Positions 1 to 10,623 of a stretch of DNA of 64,000 bases are shown here, piece after piece (position 1 is the first letter of the stretch; each line of letters opens with the position of its first letter). The stretch is from positions 124,001 to 188,000 of the forward strand of contig JAUWQV010000003.1 in NCBI GenBank assembly GCA_030610945.1. Direction: 5' to 3'. A program made the translations under genes and the position numbers. This stretch comes from Methanocellales archaeon (GTDB lineage Archaea > Halobacteriota > UBA148 > JAUWXC01). The notes under the pieces are model-generated. The model saw only the letters and a program-made list of their open reading frames with translations. It ran no database searches and was not told the DNA's origin.

Positions 1-713
1 CCATTGGAGACATCATTTCCAGCGCGCTTGACCACGATGATGTGTTTTACGCTGGGCGCATCTCTCAGCGCTTCATCCGCGTTTTGCTTAAGCGAGATCA
101 GTTTGCCCCTCCGGTAGAAGCCGTCAACCGTAATGACGACCTTTGCCTCTGCATCCTTCGTCCTTTCCATCATGGCATGCGGACTGAACCCGGAGAACAC
201 AACTGAGTGAATTGCACCTATCTTGGCACATGCCAGCATGGCTATGGGCAACTCAGGAATCATCGGCAGGTAAATCGTAACTCTGTCGCCTTTTTGAATG
301 CCAAGACCTTTTAAGGCGTTAGCGAACTTGTTGACCTCCACATAGAGGTCCCTATAGGTTAGTTTTCGTACCTCTCCAAGCTCGCCCTCCCAGATATAAG
401 CGACCTTATTCTCTCGCGGCGTGCCCATGTGTCTGTCCAGGGCATTATGAACGATGTTGATCTTACCATCAACGAACCACTTAGCATGTGGAGGATTCCA
501 CTCTAGGACTTTAGTCCATGGCGCAAACCACTCCAACTCTTTTGCGGCATCTTCCCAGAACCATTCTTTATCTTTCGCTCTCTCAAGCAGTTCATCATAA
601 TCCTTTATGTCGTGCTCGTTCATCCATTTCTTGACGTTGCTGTTCTCCACCAGCTCAGCTGGCGGTTCAAAGATTCTCTTTTCTTTCTGTAGAGCTTCTA
701 TGTCTTTAGCCAT
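1..713 (-). CDS. acs: Acetyl-CoA synthetase (AMP-forming), N-terminal part; runs off the left edge
   Basis: Minus-strand reading from ATG at 713: [18 protein letters not shown]...[66 protein letters not shown]...[36 protein letters not shown]; typical Acs N-terminus. Confidence 0.93.
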   Translation of the reverse strand, partial: MAKDIEALQKEKRIFEPPAELVENSNVKKWMNEHDIKDYDELLERAKDKEWFWEDAAKELEWFAPWTKVLEWNPPHAKWFVDGKINIVHNALDRHMGTPRENKVAYIWEGELGEVRKLTYRDLYVEVNKFANALKGLGIQKGDRVTIYLPMIPELPIAMLACAKIGAIHSVVFSGFSPHAMMERTKDAEAKVVITVDGFYRRGKLISLKQNADEALRDAPSVKHIIVVKRAGNDVSN

Positions 714-840
714 TTTACATCTCCACCCCTCTTACTCTTCCTAATCCTCCATACTTAATCATTATAAATTTTTGGGTGTTAAAGTTTACTCCAAGTCGTT
801 ATGCGGCGCACGCACTTTGTACATGAATAAAAGGGGGCAC

Positions 841-2292
841 TCACTTGATATCCGAGTGTAAGCTGTGCATTTGATGCATGATGTCGTCGATGTCATCAGG
901 CATTTTGCCCGCCCACTTGGAAACAAAATATATCGCAAGGAATGCCAGCGGCACGGATATGATCGATGGATTCTGTAGTGTGTGCATGCCCATGATGTTG
1001 GTAGTGATTATCAGAATGGCTGACGCTCCGCCGAGGATGAGGCCTGCAAGCGCACCCTTATCAGTCATGTCCTTCCACCAGATACCCATGAACAGCATTG
1101 GGAAGAAAGTGCTTGCAGTAATGGCAAATGCCAATCCAACGAGGAATGCAACGTTGTAGCCTTTAAATGCGAGACCCAATCCAATTGTAAATAGTCCTAT
1201 CGCTATCGTCGATACCTTTGCAATCCATACCTGCTTTCTGTCTGAAGCCTCCGGATTGATAAGGCCCACATATAAGTCATGGGCTATTGCACCAGTGCAG
1301 GCGATGAGCAACGCTGCCGTGGTCGATACGATGGCTGCAAATGCCCCTCCCACTATAATGCCCATCAGCGGCTCGCCACCAAGTGCCTGCCCTAATAGCG
1401 GCAGGACCGTGTTCTTGCCTGCAGCATCACCCAAGATTGCCCTACCAGCAAATCCTACGATTGGGGTCATCATGTAGAATGTTCCAATGATGAAGAGCAC
1501 CCCCACTGTAGCCCATCGAGCTGCTTTGCCAGATGGATTGGTATAGTACTGAATTAGGATGTGAGGTAGCCCAGCAGTGCCCAGGACCAAACCTAAAGCC
1601 AGTGCAAAACTGTTTAAAGGATCCAACCATATTCCTGGCTCAATACGGGCGCCAATGTCTCCGAGTAACGCGTTGTAACTCCATCCATAGTGCATCAAGG
1701 CCAATATCGTGGTAATGAACATCGCACTCCACAGCACAATGCACAGGAAAATCTGATTATAGGTGGTACCTCTCATACCTCCTACTACCACATACAGAGT
1801 CATTAGGATGCCTGAAACCACCACTGCAAAGGTGTAGTCCCAACCAAGTAGTACCCCTAATAAATCACCTGCTCCAACCATCTGTGGTACAACATAGAAC
1901 ATCATCGAAATCAATGTGAATACTATACATGCCATTCTAAGTGACTTTGAGTGCCATCTACCAAATGCAAAATCTGCAACGGTGTATCTTGCAAATCTTC
2001 GAAGAGGGGCGGCAATCCAGAGCAACAGCACCACATATCCTCCGAAAAATCCTGACGCATACCAAATGCCGTCATATCCGTACAGCCAGACAAGTCCCGC
2101 TACACCCAAGAACGATGCAGCGCTCATATAACTACCTCCGAGCGAAATGGCATTCTGGAAGGCAGTAATCCCTCTATTCGCCACATAGAATTCTGCCGCC
2201 GAACTGCCAAATCGCCTTGCAAAGATTGCAATGCCCATGGTTATAATCACCATAAGCACTACCATTCCAATTGCCGTTGGAATTTCTATCAT
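841..2292 (-). CDS. actP: Sodium:solute symporter (SSF family), probable cation/acetate symporter
   Basis: 483 aa multi-TM protein with SSF motifs (GGSYMSAASFLG, PQMVGAGDLLGVLLG, VVGGMRGTTYNQ); next to acs. Confidence 0.85.
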   Translation of the reverse strand: MIEIPTAIGMVVLMVIITMGIAIFARRFGSSAAEFYVANRGITAFQNAISLGGSYMSAASFLGVAGLVWLYGYDGIWYASGFFGGYVVLLLWIAAPLRRFARYTVADFAFGRWHSKSLRMACIVFTLISMMFYVVPQMVGAGDLLGVLLGWDYTFAVVVSGILMTLYVVVGGMRGTTYNQIFLCIVLWSAMFITTILALMHYGWSYNALLGDIGARIEPGIWLDPLNSFALALGLVLGTAGLPHILIQYYTNPSGKAARWATVGVLFIIGTFYMMTPIVGFAGRAILGDAAGKNTVLPLLGQALGGEPLMGIIVGGAFAAIVSTTAALLIACTGAIAHDLYVGLINPEASDRKQVWIAKVSTIAIGLFTIGLGLAFKGYNVAFLVGLAFAITASTFFPMLFMGIWWKDMTDKGALAGLILGGASAILIITTNIMGMHTLQNPSIISVPLAFLAIYFVSKWAGKMPDDIDDIMHQMHSLHSDIK

Positions 2293-2582
2293 ATGGATGC
2301 CCCCTCCAGTGTAGTTACCTTGATAACATAATACAGCACTATACTCCAGCTAGCAATGTAGAGCAATAACACTGAGTACAGATATGTCACCGTAAAATTT
2401 CCTATAACCTTAAATGTCATGAAATCGGGCGCAAATGTGTTTAGCACTGTTATTGCCATGAAGATGACGAGAAACATTATCCCCAGTGACGTACTCAGTT
2501 TCCATTGCCGTGATATCTGTTGAGATGTCTCTTCCTGCTTTTCCTTACTTGTTTGTACTATCTTTTCACTCACCCATCTCAC
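2289..2582 (-). CDS. Small membrane protein, probable partner subunit of the SSF symporter (DUF485/YjcH-like)
   Basis: 97 aa, two predicted TM helices, overlaps the symporter start by 4 nt. Confidence 0.65.
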   Translation of the reverse strand: MRWVSEKIVQTSKEKQEETSQQISRQWKLSTSLGIMFLVIFMAITVLNTFAPDFMTFKVIGNFTVTYLYSVLLLYIASWSIVLYYVIKVTTLEGASI

Positions 2583-3067
2583 CTCACAACCAGTACGGGT
2601 GCATGGGCAGCTTTTATAACCATCTCGGCAACGCTCCCGATCGTTATTCTATTCAACCCGGTTCGCCCTATCGTGCCCATCACTATCAAGCTCACGTTCT
2701 CCCGCTCAGCGGTCTCGACAATGTGCTTTGGTGCGCTCCCGCGTTCCATCAACGTCTTTATTTTGACTCCACTCTTTTCCCCATACCATCTCGCGACTGT
2801 AAGCCCCTTTTTACCATGTTCCGGTACTTCGGATACTCCCAATTCTACCTTTTCCAAAGGTGATAGCGCAACCGTATCGTCCACGTAGATCGCTATCAAC
2901 TCTGCTTTCATCAGTTTCGCCAGTGCAACTGCATATTTCGTAGCCTGGACGGATGGCGCTGAACCGTCCGTAGCCAGTAGTATCTTCTTTACATCCAAAA
3001 CTGCCTTTGTTATATTGGCTTTAGACATCTGTTCTGCTGTTTTATCTATGGGATTTGAATCCATCAA
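2579..3067 (-). CDS. Universal stress protein, UspA family
   Basis: KKILLATDGSAPSVQATKYAVALAK...GSVAEMVIKAAHAPVLVVR. Confidence 0.9.
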   Translation of the reverse strand: MMDSNPIDKTAEQMSKANITKAVLDVKKILLATDGSAPSVQATKYAVALAKLMKAELIAIYVDDTVALSPLEKVELGVSEVPEHGKKGLTVARWYGEKSGVKIKTLMERGSAPKHIVETAERENVSLIVMGTIGRTGLNRITIGSVAEMVIKAAHAPVLVVR

Positions 3068-3182
3068 CTTCCCTCCAATTTATCATGATTATTCATGATG
3101 TTTAACTCCAAACCTAAAAAACGCCATTAACATATATACCTTACGGTTCGTCTAAGAACCATTCGACAATCAACGAATTCCA

Positions 3183-3392
3183 CTAGTTATAAGACCTAAA
3201 ATGTGGTGTTCCGAACTCCTTCTCCTGCAAAAATCGCACAATTTCGCCTGCCTTGCGCTCATCATTCGCACGCGCATACACCCTCATTCTGCGAACCTTT
3301 ATTTTGCGTCCGCAGGGACAGCCCCGAGTCTTCTGATGCTCCTCGGCGTAAAGAAAGCGCGCGCAGTTAGGGCACCTAATCGCCAGATACAT
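3183..3392 (-). CDS. Small zinc-ribbon protein (DUF1922-like)
   Basis: 69 aa with CPNC...CPCGRKIKVRR; overlaps the end of the HD-domain gene. Confidence 0.65.
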   Translation of the reverse strand: MYLAIRCPNCARFLYAEEHQKTRGCPCGRKIKVRRMRVYARANDERKAGEIVRFLQEKEFGTPHFRSYN

Positions 3393-4092
3393 CCAGTGCC
3401 TCTTTGACTAACTTGCGCACCGCGTCTCGCCCGTCTTTCTGCCTGGTCATCACGATTTTATACGGCGAAATATTATCAAAGAGTTTCCTGAGCGCTTCTT
3501 GGCCCGTATTGCAACCCAATTCCTTCAGGCGCGCATTGGAGATTCTTTTTGCACCTTCCATGATGCTGTTGTTCAATTCCGCATCGAGCGTATCAGCAAG
3601 ATGCACGGCTAACGCCTCTAAAGTGAGCGGCCTGACCGTGCTCCCTTTGCCATGATGCGCTGCTACGATGTGCACCACGCTGATTGGAAAATCCCTCCGG
3701 TACAATTCCACGGTTGCGAGGATTATGTGGTCCAAAATCTTGGCGCCGTCAGAGGCATCATATCCGTTCTCGCGCTCCTCATACGTCATCGGCTTCATGA
3801 TGTCATGTAACAGTGCACCTGCCAGCACGACGTCCTTATTTATATCCGCGTTGTGCACCGATGCCAGAACATCAGCTATTGCAGAACTGATTTTAACCAC
3901 CGAAATCGTGTGCTCTATCAATCCCCCGGAGTAGCAGTGATGCATGTTTGTGCTTGCCGGCGATTTCCTGAACTCAAGACCGGAATGCCTCCAGTCAGGG
4001 TTTGTCGGCAGGGGATTCTGAATCATCCTGATAGTCTTTTCCTTTAGGTCCGGGTCAATTATTCCATTTGCCAGCTCAATAAATCGCTCCAT
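3376..4092 (-). CDS. HD-domain metal-dependent phosphohydrolase
   Basis: HHCYSGGLIEHTISV...LAGALLHDIMKP...VAAHHGKG motifs. Confidence 0.85.
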   Translation of the reverse strand: MERFIELANGIIDPDLKEKTIRMIQNPLPTNPDWRHSGLEFRKSPASTNMHHCYSGGLIEHTISVVKISSAIADVLASVHNADINKDVVLAGALLHDIMKPMTYEERENGYDASDGAKILDHIILATVELYRRDFPISVVHIVAAHHGKGSTVRPLTLEALAVHLADTLDAELNNSIMEGAKRISNARLKELGCNTGQEALRKLFDNISPYKIVMTRQKDGRDAVRKLVKEALDVSGD

Positions 4093-4103
4093 CGTTTTCC
4101 ACC

Positions 4104-6470
4104 TTAATATGAATCAAACGTTGCCTGTTTCGGTTTTCCTTTCAACTCGGCATCAGAATGCCCAAAGTAACGTAGTATCCGTGATGTAGCTGGAACTATT
4201 TGATTGTTGATATAGTAGTCTGCGTCAATCTCATATCTCTTATCATCTCCAAATAGATATCCATTTTCATACCTGCTGAACAGGTCAATTGGATATGCCC
4301 TGTCGCCGATGCTACCAGACCCCTTGATGATAACATATGCGATTTTTGTCCCCACCTCTATTGGTACTTTAGCTCTCTTCGCTGCCCTGACATGTGCCTG
4401 TATGGACTCGTAGGAGGATATTTTCTTGGTCAGCGTCTTATGAATCACCAGTTTATCCAGAGGAATTTTACCCTCCCTCACACAAGACACGACCTCCTGT
4501 ACAAGTCGCACTGCCTTGCCTGGGTCGCGTTCTTTTAGAATTGCCCTGAGAACGTCCGCCTGGATTTCCTTTGCCAGGGTGCACCAGTCCCCCCGCCTGA
4601 CCTCCAGACCTTTGATTATGATCTCACCATCTGATGTAAGCCCTGCATAGCGCTTCTTTTTCTCTGTGAAGAATATGACGCTATAAACGCGTTCAATGTC
4701 AAGCTCCAGAGGGAGCTCTCTTGACATGACCCCGGCAAGTTCCTTTGCTTTTTCCATGAGCTGGCCATCATCCGTCTTCACGAACAGGCTGTCCGTATCG
4801 CCATAGATAACCTCCAGCCCCATTTCCTCTGCTTTCTTAATCGCCTGCTTGATGAAATGCCGGCCCCATGCCGCCGTAGCCTCTGCGCATTCCCTTCGAT
4901 ACCATCGCGCCGGAGTCCAGCCAGTATATCCATAAAATGCATTCGTCAGGATTTTGATCGCCTGTTGTCTGATGTCGAGCAATTGATATTCGTGCGTATC
5001 CTTGCGTAACGTTTCCAACTCGCGCTTCAGCGCACTCCGCTTGCTGACCAATTCCTGTAGAATTCGCTTGAAAAAACCGTCCGGCTTTTTCCGGAATCTA
5101 TATCCGACCTCCGGCGCTTCATGACCGTCCTCGCCTGTCACCGTATCCGGCGAGATGTTGAAGGATATCATAATCGAGGGATACATCGACGAGAAGTCCA
5201 AGCAGGCAACGTTCTCGTGTATTCCCTTCTTCGGCTCCAGAACAAAACCACCAACATATTTTTCACCGACTTCCCTCCCCCTGGATGGTACCAGCTCCCC
5301 GATCTTGTAAGCCTCGGCGCACAGGAGCGACTCTACCTGCCGTCCGCGCCCCATCTTCGATACCTCATCCAAGGGTTGCCTGGTCATCCTGGCAAACTCA
5401 TATTGTAGCGGAAGCAGTTTTTTAGCAATGCCAAGTGTGCTGATTACATCATCTTTTGCATATCTCAGGAGAATCTTGCGCTTCTCAGGGTCATCCCAGT
5501 ATTTGTGCATCTCTGCCGCAGGCAGGTTCGTTCGCTCTGACTTTTTTATCACGCCCAAAAACTCTGCAACGTCCTCCAGCGTCTTGATCTGGACACCACC
5601 CAAATCCCTGTCAACAACCCTATACAAATCCACATTAGACCTGCCAACAACCGAAACCCTATTAAGGGGGCCTGGCTGAAGGCGTGGCGCAGTTCCATCC
5701 CTGCCGATGTTGAGCTGCACCTTATGCAGTTTTGCCCTATGAAGCATGTAAGGCCAGTCGAAGTTGTCTGAGTTGTAGCCACATATGATGTCAGGGTCGA
5801 AATCCTCAATAAATTCCACGAATTCCTTCAGCAGGGCTGCATCGTCTTTGTCCATCGTTAAGAGTTTAGCATCACCCTTGCTCGTGGCAATTGATATGAT
5901 TATGATAGGGTCGCGCTCTGGGTTGGGCAGACCCCTGGGATTCGTCATCTCGCAGTCGAATGCCATGATGCGCAATTCCGGATTTTCATCCCTCTTCTGA
6001 TACCTGACTTCACGCGCCTCAAATCCCGTCCCCGATCCAACGTCAACATATTCGCCCTCTGCAACGATTCCGTCAAGGGGGGCTAACCCGCGATCGATGA
6101 TGTAGCGCACTGCAAAAGGTATGTCTGCCTCCCTGATGTCAAAGCCGAGATTGCCAACTGCATCTCTCAAACCTGGCACGTGCTGGGGATGTGCAACCGT
6201 TATCTTAAAAGCTTCAATCTCTACTCCAAAATCCCTCTTCTTGACCTTTTCAACCTTCTTCGGCTGAATGGTTTCATCATATCGCGTTGCCCTGACTTCC
6301 ATTATGTCATCAGCGCTTCTTTTCCCGATTGCATAGAAATATGGCTTGAAATTTGGGTCAAAGACCACTACATTTTTTCCCGTATCGTCCTTGCACCATA
6401 GCCTTATCACTGCCTTGCCGTTTTTTGTGACGTAATCTGCATCGAGCAGCCAAGCGCGCATCTGAGCCAT
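4104..6470 (-). CDS. polB: Family B DNA polymerase
   Basis: Exonuclease motif (MAFDCEMTNPRGLP...) and polymerase motifs DFSSMYPSIM, NAFYGYTGW, YGDTDSLFV. Confidence 0.96.
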   Translation of the reverse strand: MAQMRAWLLDADYVTKNGKAVIRLWCKDDTGKNVVVFDPNFKPYFYAIGKRSADDIMEVRATRYDETIQPKKVEKVKKRDFGVEIEAFKITVAHPQHVPGLRDAVGNLGFDIREADIPFAVRYIIDRGLAPLDGIVAEGEYVDVGSGTGFEAREVRYQKRDENPELRIMAFDCEMTNPRGLPNPERDPIIIISIATSKGDAKLLTMDKDDAALLKEFVEFIEDFDPDIICGYNSDNFDWPYMLHRAKLHKVQLNIGRDGTAPRLQPGPLNRVSVVGRSNVDLYRVVDRDLGGVQIKTLEDVAEFLGVIKKSERTNLPAAEMHKYWDDPEKRKILLRYAKDDVISTLGIAKKLLPLQYEFARMTRQPLDEVSKMGRGRQVESLLCAEAYKIGELVPSRGREVGEKYVGGFVLEPKKGIHENVACLDFSSMYPSIMISFNISPDTVTGEDGHEAPEVGYRFRKKPDGFFKRILQELVSKRSALKRELETLRKDTHEYQLLDIRQQAIKILTNAFYGYTGWTPARWYRRECAEATAAWGRHFIKQAIKKAEEMGLEVIYGDTDSLFVKTDDGQLMEKAKELAGVMSRELPLELDIERVYSVIFFTEKKKRYAGLTSDGEIIIKGLEVRRGDWCTLAKEIQADVLRAILKERDPGKAVRLVQEVVSCVREGKIPLDKLVIHKTLTKKISSYESIQAHVRAAKRAKVPIEVGTKIAYVIIKGSGSIGDRAYPIDLFSRYENGYLFGDDKRYEIDADYYINNQIVPATSRILRYFGHSDAELKGKPKQATFDSY

Positions 6471-6502
6471 CTATACAAGATAGGGAAGGATGCATTAAAT
6501 AT

Positions 6503-8605
6503 TTGTGGGACAAAAAGGTTACACATTTATGTACGCAAGCCGCGTTTTCTAGTGCGATGAACGACTACCTAAAATACTTCCCAAAGACGTCATTTTATCC
6601 CAATCAAAAAGAGGCGATAGAAGAGATTTATGATGCGCTCTCAGAGCAAAAAATCGCCTTATTTGAAGGTGCATGCGGCACAGGAAAAACGCTGAGTGCA
6701 CTCGTTCCCGCACTGCACGTCGCAAAGCAACACGGCAAAACCGTGGTAATAGCCACGAATGTTCACCAGCAAATGCTGCAATTCATAGATGAAGCAAAAG
6801 ACATCAAAAGCGTAGTAGATGTCGACGTAATCGTGCTGAAGGGCAAACTGCACATGTGCCCTGCTGAAAGAAGTTATGAAGAGTGCGACGTGCTCAGGGA
6901 GAATACATACGAATTGCTCAAATTGGAGCAAAATGCGAATCAAGATATCGATGATGCTCGCATGAGAATTCTTAAGGAGCGATCATGTGGGCACCTGCTT
7001 AATACGCTCAAGAGAGAGGATGACAGTTTTTACGAATGGCTCTTTTCAGAAGTTAGAACGCCAGAGGAGGTTGCGGAGAGGGCTTCCAAAGACGGAACAT
7101 GCGGATATGAGTTGTTGAAGAGGGGGATGATGAATGCGGACTTGGTTATCTGCAACTACCATCACCTCCTGGACCCAGAAATCCTGACGATGTTTCTATC
7201 ATGGTTAGGCTGTGGACTGGAAGATATTATAGTAATATTTGACGAGGCACATAATCTGGAGTCGGCAGCCAGGGCGCATTCATCACTGATACTGACTGAA
7301 CGCACCATAGAAAGAGCACTGAACGAACTGACAGACATGGGCGATCATGACGCCAAAGAGATTAAAAATCTCCTTCTTGAATTGAGAGAGGCACTGCAGG
7401 AAACATATGAATCTCAGTTCGCCTTTGGTGAAAGGGAGCGCATCGGTGCCGAGTGGCATGATATTAAGATACGAGAACCTGCCGACACTGAGGATGGTCT
7501 GACTACAAACCTGCGTGCTCGACTGCCCGACATTGTCGATTTAATCGAAGATGTGTGTACCCTTGGTGCGAAATTTGACACGATATATCGCAACCAGTAC
7601 AAAGAGGGGTTGTCTGATGGCAGAAGGGTTTCTCATCTGCTAAATGTGGCAACGTTCCTCAAAAGATATTTTGAGTTGGCAGGCGACGCTGGATATTATC
7701 CGCTGATAAATGTAAGGCGTGAAGGGGGCGAGATATCAGGAAGAATCGAACTTTTTGCATGCATCCCAAAGAATGTGACCAAACCATTGTTTGACTCATT
7801 ACATTCGGCGGTCCTAATGTCCGCCACTCTGCGACCATTTGATGTCGTCAAAACGACGCTGGGCATTGACAGAGAGACAAAAAATATCGTGCATACGTCG
7901 CCATTTCCCAAGGAGAGAAGGCGCACCATGGCAGTGACGATTCCTCCGCTATTCCTGCGAAACAGGGATGACCAGGAGGTTATAGGCATTGTCACAAGTG
8001 TATTAGAAGATATCATAGAGCAATCGAATGGAAACGTCTTGATTTTCTTCCCGAGTTTCAGCGAGGCGGTTCGGTATAAGGAGTTATTAGATGTCGATGT
8101 TCCTGTATTCCTGGATGAAATGGGCGTCTCAGCTACCAACGTCAAGGAGGAGTTTTTCAGAATCGGCGAGTCCGGCGACAAGGCTGTGCTGCTCTCTTAT
8201 CTGTGGGGAACGCTGACAGAGGGTGTGAACTATAGGGATGATAGAGCGAGAGTTGTGGTCATCGTCGGAGTGGGGTATCCTGCCCTGGGCGACAGGATTA
8301 AGGCGATTCAATATTCGTATGACCATGAATTCGGCACTGGAAGGGGGTGGCGTTATGCGATTGAGACCCCCATGATTAGAAGAGTCAGACAGGCAATGGG
8401 GAGAGTAATCAGGTCGCCGGAGGATTACGGCGCAAGGATGTTATTAGATGTGCGATACACGAGTGAGTCCCCGAAAACGATGGGCAAATATTCCGTATAC
8501 CCAAGTCTTCCGCCAGATGAGAAGGAGGAAATAATAGATGTGGCACCTGGGAAGGTCAAGTATGCGCTGATGAATTTCTTTGAGGATGTTCGGAGGGCAG
8601 GCTGA
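6503..8605 (+). CDS. DinG/XPD-like superfamily 2 DNA helicase
   Basis: GACGTGKTLSALVPAL (Walker A), FDEAHNLESAAR, spaced cysteines consistent with an Fe-S domain; true start may be ATG 6557. Confidence 0.88.
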   Translation: MWDKKVTHLCTQAAFSSAMNDYLKYFPKTSFYPNQKEAIEEIYDALSEQKIALFEGACGTGKTLSALVPALHVAKQHGKTVVIATNVHQQMLQFIDEAKDIKSVVDVDVIVLKGKLHMCPAERSYEECDVLRENTYELLKLEQNANQDIDDARMRILKERSCGHLLNTLKREDDSFYEWLFSEVRTPEEVAERASKDGTCGYELLKRGMMNADLVICNYHHLLDPEILTMFLSWLGCGLEDIIVIFDEAHNLESAARAHSSLILTERTIERALNELTDMGDHDAKEIKNLLLELREALQETYESQFAFGERERIGAEWHDIKIREPADTEDGLTTNLRARLPDIVDLIEDVCTLGAKFDTIYRNQYKEGLSDGRRVSHLLNVATFLKRYFELAGDAGYYPLINVRREGGEISGRIELFACIPKNVTKPLFDSLHSAVLMSATLRPFDVVKTTLGIDRETKNIVHTSPFPKERRRTMAVTIPPLFLRNRDDQEVIGIVTSVLEDIIEQSNGNVLIFFPSFSEAVRYKELLDVDVPVFLDEMGVSATNVKEEFFRIGESGDKAVLLSYLWGTLTEGVNYRDDRARVVVIVGVGYPALGDRIKAIQYSYDHEFGTGRGWRYAIETPMIRRVRQAMGRVIRSPEDYGARMLLDVRYTSESPKTMGKYSVYPSLPPDEKEEIIDVAPGKVKYALMNFFEDVRRAG

Positions 8606-8621
8606 AAAGACCAAAAACTTC

Positions 8622-8963
8622 TCAGATTATTTCAATCGCGAGTTTTGATGTTCCTTCTGGATGTAAAAGCATCTCCTTGCCTTCCCGTAACTTTAAGAAT
8701 CTGGCAATATCTGCAGGGATTCTGACAGCCAAAGAGTTTCCTGACCGCACGACCTTTATTTTCTTGGCAAGCCCCCATATGCCCAGCTGTTTGGCCTTCT
8801 TCTCTATGGCATCCATAACCGCTTCATCCATAAAAGATTCCCCACATTCACTGCATATCTCTGCTTTGTATCTCCCGAGAGATATTCCAAACATCTCTTC
8901 CTCAACCTCACCTTCTTTCAAATTTCCTTTTTCACAGATTGGACACTTTTTCATGGTCACCAC
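8622..8963 (-). CDS. Putative antitoxin: YgiT-type zinc finger fused to AbrB-like DNA-binding domain
   Basis: CPICEKGNLKEGEVEEE...CSECGESFMDE followed by VVRSGNSLAVRIPADIARFLKLREG. Confidence 0.7.
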   Translation of the reverse strand: MVTMKKCPICEKGNLKEGEVEEEMFGISLGRYKAEICSECGESFMDEAVMDAIEKKAKQLGIWGLAKKIKVVRSGNSLAVRIPADIARFLKLREGKEMLLHPEGTSKLAIEII

Positions 8964-9160
8964 CTCGGTTTTACCGTGATTACGTAAATTTCGTTTTTAA
9001 TTTTCCTATAAACAACTTCGAAGTATGAATAGGAGGAAATGATTTTGCCATTTTGAATGCGTTTGGCACCTTTGATTATGGCTTCTTTGACCTCTCCCCC
9101 CGATATGCCGCGCCCGATCATTCTAAGTCTGGCATGCTTGCTATACCTGATGTTTAACAC
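8957..9160 (-). CDS. Putative toxin, DUF4258-like small basic protein
   Basis: MLNIRYSKHARLRMIGRGISGGEVKEAIIKG; overlaps the downstream antitoxin by 7 nt. Confidence 0.7.
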   Translation of the reverse strand: MLNIRYSKHARLRMIGRGISGGEVKEAIIKGAKRIQNGKIISSYSYFEVVYRKIKNEIYVITVKPRW

Positions 9161-9221
9161 GTAATACTAGTAGTATTAATGATACTTAAATCTTCTGAGA
9201 GCTTTGTGATTAAAATAACCA

Positions 9222-10385
9222 TCACCTCAGCGCCCTCGCAAAAACTCCCGACAATTTCAATAATCTCGGCTTTGCCAGAATCAATTTCTTCACCACTGCC
9301 GAGGGATAATCCATATCACCATATTGAGATATGATGTCCAAAATCTCTGGATCCTCAAGCGTCTTGACTACTTTATCGTAATCTACATCACTCAACTTCC
9401 CCATGGCCTCATGAATCTTCATCCCAATCGATAGCTCTCGCCCTATGGCAGACCTCCAGCGCTTTTCATACTCTGCCAGGCGTTTCGCTGACGTATCGCC
9501 CTCTTTTACAGCGGCGGCTGCCACCTCTCCCGCAATCTTCGCGCACAGGGCACCGGTGTATATGCCCCCTCCGGACGTGGGTTTTACCTGCGCAGCAGCA
9601 TCGCCGACGAGCATTAGTCCTTCGGCAACCATTCGCTCGGGTGGACCAAGTGGAATTGCGCCTGCTTCGAAGTTGAGGCGAGAGTTGCGATACCTCTTCG
9701 ATACGATGGGGTGCGATTTCAGCATCTTCTTGAGATGTTGCAAAGGATTGGCAGTCGCGCATAAGCCGATTCTTGCAACATCATCCTCGAGTGGAACTGC
9801 CCAGGCAAAAAATCCTGGCGCCACCGAGCCAACAAACACTTCGACAAAGTCCTGATCGCGCACATCATATAATCCCTCAATTTGCACGCCGCCAAGAACC
9901 TTTTTTGCCCTGCCCAAGCCAGCCCATTTTGCGACCCTGCTGCTGACACCATCTGCACCGATGATGATTTTTGTGCTTACCTCCAAACTCTCGCCTTGGG
10001 CGATGATGTTGAGTTTTCCGTTCTTCAGGCCAGTCGCTTTAGCCTTGACCAAGAGGTCAGCACCTGCCTTAACCGCCTGTCTCGCAAGCTCCCTGTCGAA
10101 AATCTTCCTATCTATCACATATGCCTTGGTCTCTTTTCCATCGACTGTTATGCCTGTTCCATCCGGCGAATAAATGAAGGCGCCCCTTATCCTGTTCTGT
10201 ATCCACCTTCCCAACCCAATCTCGCATTCATCCAAAGCCCTGGTGCTGATGAGGCCGGTGCATGCCTTGTTGCCAATTTCCTGGTGCTCCTCGATGAGAA
10301 GGACTGATGCACCACCTTTCGACGCATACTTAGCTGCCATTGATCCAACTGGACCAGCCCCAACGACCACCACATCATATTCCAT
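9222..10385 (-). CDS. Geranylgeranyl reductase family FAD-dependent oxidoreductase
   Basis: DVVVVGAGPVGSMAAKYASKGGASVLLIEEHQEIG; GADGVSSRVAKWAGL; GLMLVGDAAAQVKPTSGGGIYTG. Confidence 0.88.
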   Translation of the reverse strand: MEYDVVVVGAGPVGSMAAKYASKGGASVLLIEEHQEIGNKACTGLISTRALDECEIGLGRWIQNRIRGAFIYSPDGTGITVDGKETKAYVIDRKIFDRELARQAVKAGADLLVKAKATGLKNGKLNIIAQGESLEVSTKIIIGADGVSSRVAKWAGLGRAKKVLGGVQIEGLYDVRDQDFVEVFVGSVAPGFFAWAVPLEDDVARIGLCATANPLQHLKKMLKSHPIVSKRYRNSRLNFEAGAIPLGPPERMVAEGLMLVGDAAAQVKPTSGGGIYTGALCAKIAGEVAAAAVKEGDTSAKRLAEYEKRWRSAIGRELSIGMKIHEAMGKLSDVDYDKVVKTLEDPEILDIISQYGDMDYPSAVVKKLILAKPRLLKLSGVFARALR

Positions 10386-10430
10386 GTATCAGGCACACCC
10401 TTTTAAGTGTAAAATATATATTCTTCATCT

Positions 10431-10604
10431 ATGCAGCCTATTATTGAAATCGTCGCATTTATATGTGCGCTTGAAACGAGTTACCTCATCATAAGAGAGA
10501 TATTCGGGAATAAAATCGATTTAGTAGAGCAGACAATCCTGACAGGGGGGCTGGGACTAGCGCTATTTGTCATCGTGAGGTTTATTATCGAGTGGGGCGC
10601 ATAA
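10431..10604 (+). CDS. Small membrane protein, 57 aa
   Basis: Read directly (below ORF-track cutoff): MQPIIEIVAFICALETSYLIIREIFGNKIDLVEQTILTGGLGLALFVIVRFIIEWGA*. Confidence 0.55.
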   Translation: MQPIIEIVAFICALETSYLIIREIFGNKIDLVEQTILTGGLGLALFVIVRFIIEWGA

Positions 10605-10623
10605 CATAGCGAGGGGTAAAAAG

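Noticed and set aside
7696-8181. 161-aa minus-strand ORF inside the helicase gene
   Set aside because: Shadow of the helicase reading frame; no motif or independent start context
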